From Flavobacteriales bacterium (GTDB taxonomy: Bacteria > Bacteroidota > Bacteroidia > Flavobacteriales_F > PHOS-HE28), in NCBI GenBank assembly GCA_016719225.1, contig JADKAN010000005.1:186001-250000 (forward strand): 64,000 nt of DNA, in the 5' to 3' direction. A program made the translations under genes and the position numbers. The notes below the pieces were generated by a model. That model searched no databases. It had not been told where the DNA came from and saw only the letters and a list, made by a program, of their open reading frames with translations. Positions within the stretch are counted from its first letter, which is position 1, and each line of letters starts with the position of its first letter. Positions 63,302 to 64,000 of this stretch are shown piece after piece.

Positions 63302-64000
63302 CTACAACGGCAAAACCCAGCTTTGGTATCCTTCGGGGTAATTCCGCGGTATTGGCTTTTTGCTGAAGATGCCGTAAACGCTCGAGCCCGAACCGGACAT
63401 CGAAGCATAGGCAGCCCCTTCGTTTAGCAACGCCCTTTTAAGTTCCGCCAATTCGGGGTGTCGGTCGAACACGGCGGGCTCAAGGTCATTCAACACTAGG
63501 TCCTGCCATTTGGATGTGGGTTGTTCAAGCAACTTGGTATCCAATTTTGCACCTGTGGGTTTGCACTGGGCATAGGCTAAGGGGGTGGGAGCGTGGATCC
63601 CGGGAGCGATCAGAACCATCCAATTGCCCCTAAGGTCCAAGGTTATTGGCAGGAGTTTTTCGCCACGACCTTCAGCGAGTTGTGCGCCATGATGCAGAAA
63701 GAAGGTGCAGTCACTACCTAAGCCCGAAGCCATTTCGTCCAATTCCGTCGGGGCCAATCGAAGCTCAAGCAATTTATTCAGCAGTAACAGCATATGGGCC
63801 GCATCGCTGGATCCACCGCCCAACCCGGCACCCGCCGGAATTGTTTTATGCAGATGTATCCTCAACCCGGGCAATTCGCGGAACTCACGCACAGCTTCCA
63901 CCGCCTTCAAGCACAGGTCATCCGCGGTATCGCCCGGTACGGCACTCCCGGTGCGGACAAAGCTGACTTCACCATCGGGCATACCCATGTCCACCACAGC
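63302..64000 (-). CDS. ispE: 4-diphosphocytidyl-2-C-methyl-D-erythritol kinase (5' partial)
   Basis: The frame is open through the right edge, so roughly the first 45-50 residues are missing. The GHMP-kinase ATP loop P-A-G-A-G-L-G-G-G-S-S-D-A-A is intact, as is the C-terminal motif M-S-G-S-G-S-S-V-Y-G-I-F. Also L-G-S-D-C-T-F-F and N-D-L-E-P-A-V. IspE phosphorylates CDP-ME in the non-mevalonate (MEP) pathway of isoprenoid precursor synthesis, indicating that this organism uses that pathway. Cytoplasmic. Confidence 0.95.
   Translation of the reverse strand, partial: AVVDMGMPDGEVSFVRTGSAVPGDTADDLCLKAVEAVREFRELPGLRIHLHKTIPAGAGLGGGSSDAAHMLLLLNKLLELRLAPTELDEMASGLGSDCTFFLHHGAQLAEGRGEKLLPITLDLRGNWMVLIAPGIHAPTPLAYAQCKPTGAKLDTKLLEQPTSKWQDLVLNDLEPAVFDRHPELAELKRALLNEGAAYASMSGSGSSVYGIFSKKPIPRNYPEGYQSWVLPL

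Overview
The window comes from a Bacteroidota genome, most likely a Flavobacteriales lineage of moderately high GC. The evidence is the secreted proteins ending in type IX secretion (T9SS) sorting domains (about twelve loci out of roughly forty), gliding-motility-type C-termini, start sites without Shine-Dalgarno motifs, promoters of the Bacteroidota TAnnTTTG (-7) type, and the 16S rRNA. Coding is dense and there are no prophage, transposase, CRISPR or plasmid genes. The interesting accessory material is the repeated, partly decayed family of surface proteins.

Layout. 1-8290: three large secreted proteins on the plus strand (PKD/type B CTD; choice-of-anchor L/type B CTD; 1456-residue multidomain/type A CTD). 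8964-13241 (minus): a secreted protein with 14 FG-GAP repeats. 13411-17746: three genes joined by ATGA overlaps (secreted PIG-L deacetylase, a 38-residue one-helix membrane peptide, sodium:solute symporter). 17844-22903: a tandem family of three related T9SS proteins, the first a truncated and frameshifted pseudogene, all ending in near-identical tails and terminators. 23258-27224 (minus): DUF2911 protein, a TPR/OmpA-like lipoprotein, and a deoxynucleoside kinase/FolK pair. 27388-29208: SppA. 29437-33406: DUF2797 protein, divergent from GH3-family enzyme, a beta-propeller-like protein and a second deoxynucleoside kinase. 33800-37591 (minus): a membrane pyrophosphatase fused to an OmpA domain, and PdhB. 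37710-38560: two truncated genes joined head to tail (alpha/beta hydrolase start, T9SS protein end). 38621-41689 (minus): DUF5723 protein, lipoprotein, YihY/BrkB membrane protein. 41888-46100: two paralogous delta-60-repeat T9SS proteins. 46261-48041: EtfB and EtfA. 48221-50625: a cupredoxin-like T9SS protein and, divergent, a glycosidase-like T9SS gene broken by an in-frame TGA. 50711-56171: PurL, an ECF sigma factor with a translationally coupled membrane protein, a DUF6249-like protein, MtgA and an SDR oxidoreductase. 56366-61759: a complete rRNA operon (two tandem promoters, 16S, tRNA-Ile, tRNA-Ala, 23S, 5S, terminator). 61944-64000: a thioredoxin-fold protein and the 3' part of ispE.

How the parts fit: housekeeping functions (rRNA, purine and folate synthesis, nucleoside salvage, isoprenoid precursor synthesis, pyruvate oxidation, ETF electron transfer, pyrophosphate-driven ion pumping, wall synthesis) alternate with a surface and secretion repertoire that expands by duplication and decays by truncation. 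The most unusual items are the pyrophosphatase-OmpA fusion, the coupled PIG-L/micropeptide/symporter operon, a ~250-residue module shared by several T9SS proteins, the altered anti-Shine-Dalgarno sequence, and three broken or chimeric surface-protein genes. No classical defence system or clearly new multi-gene system was recognised.
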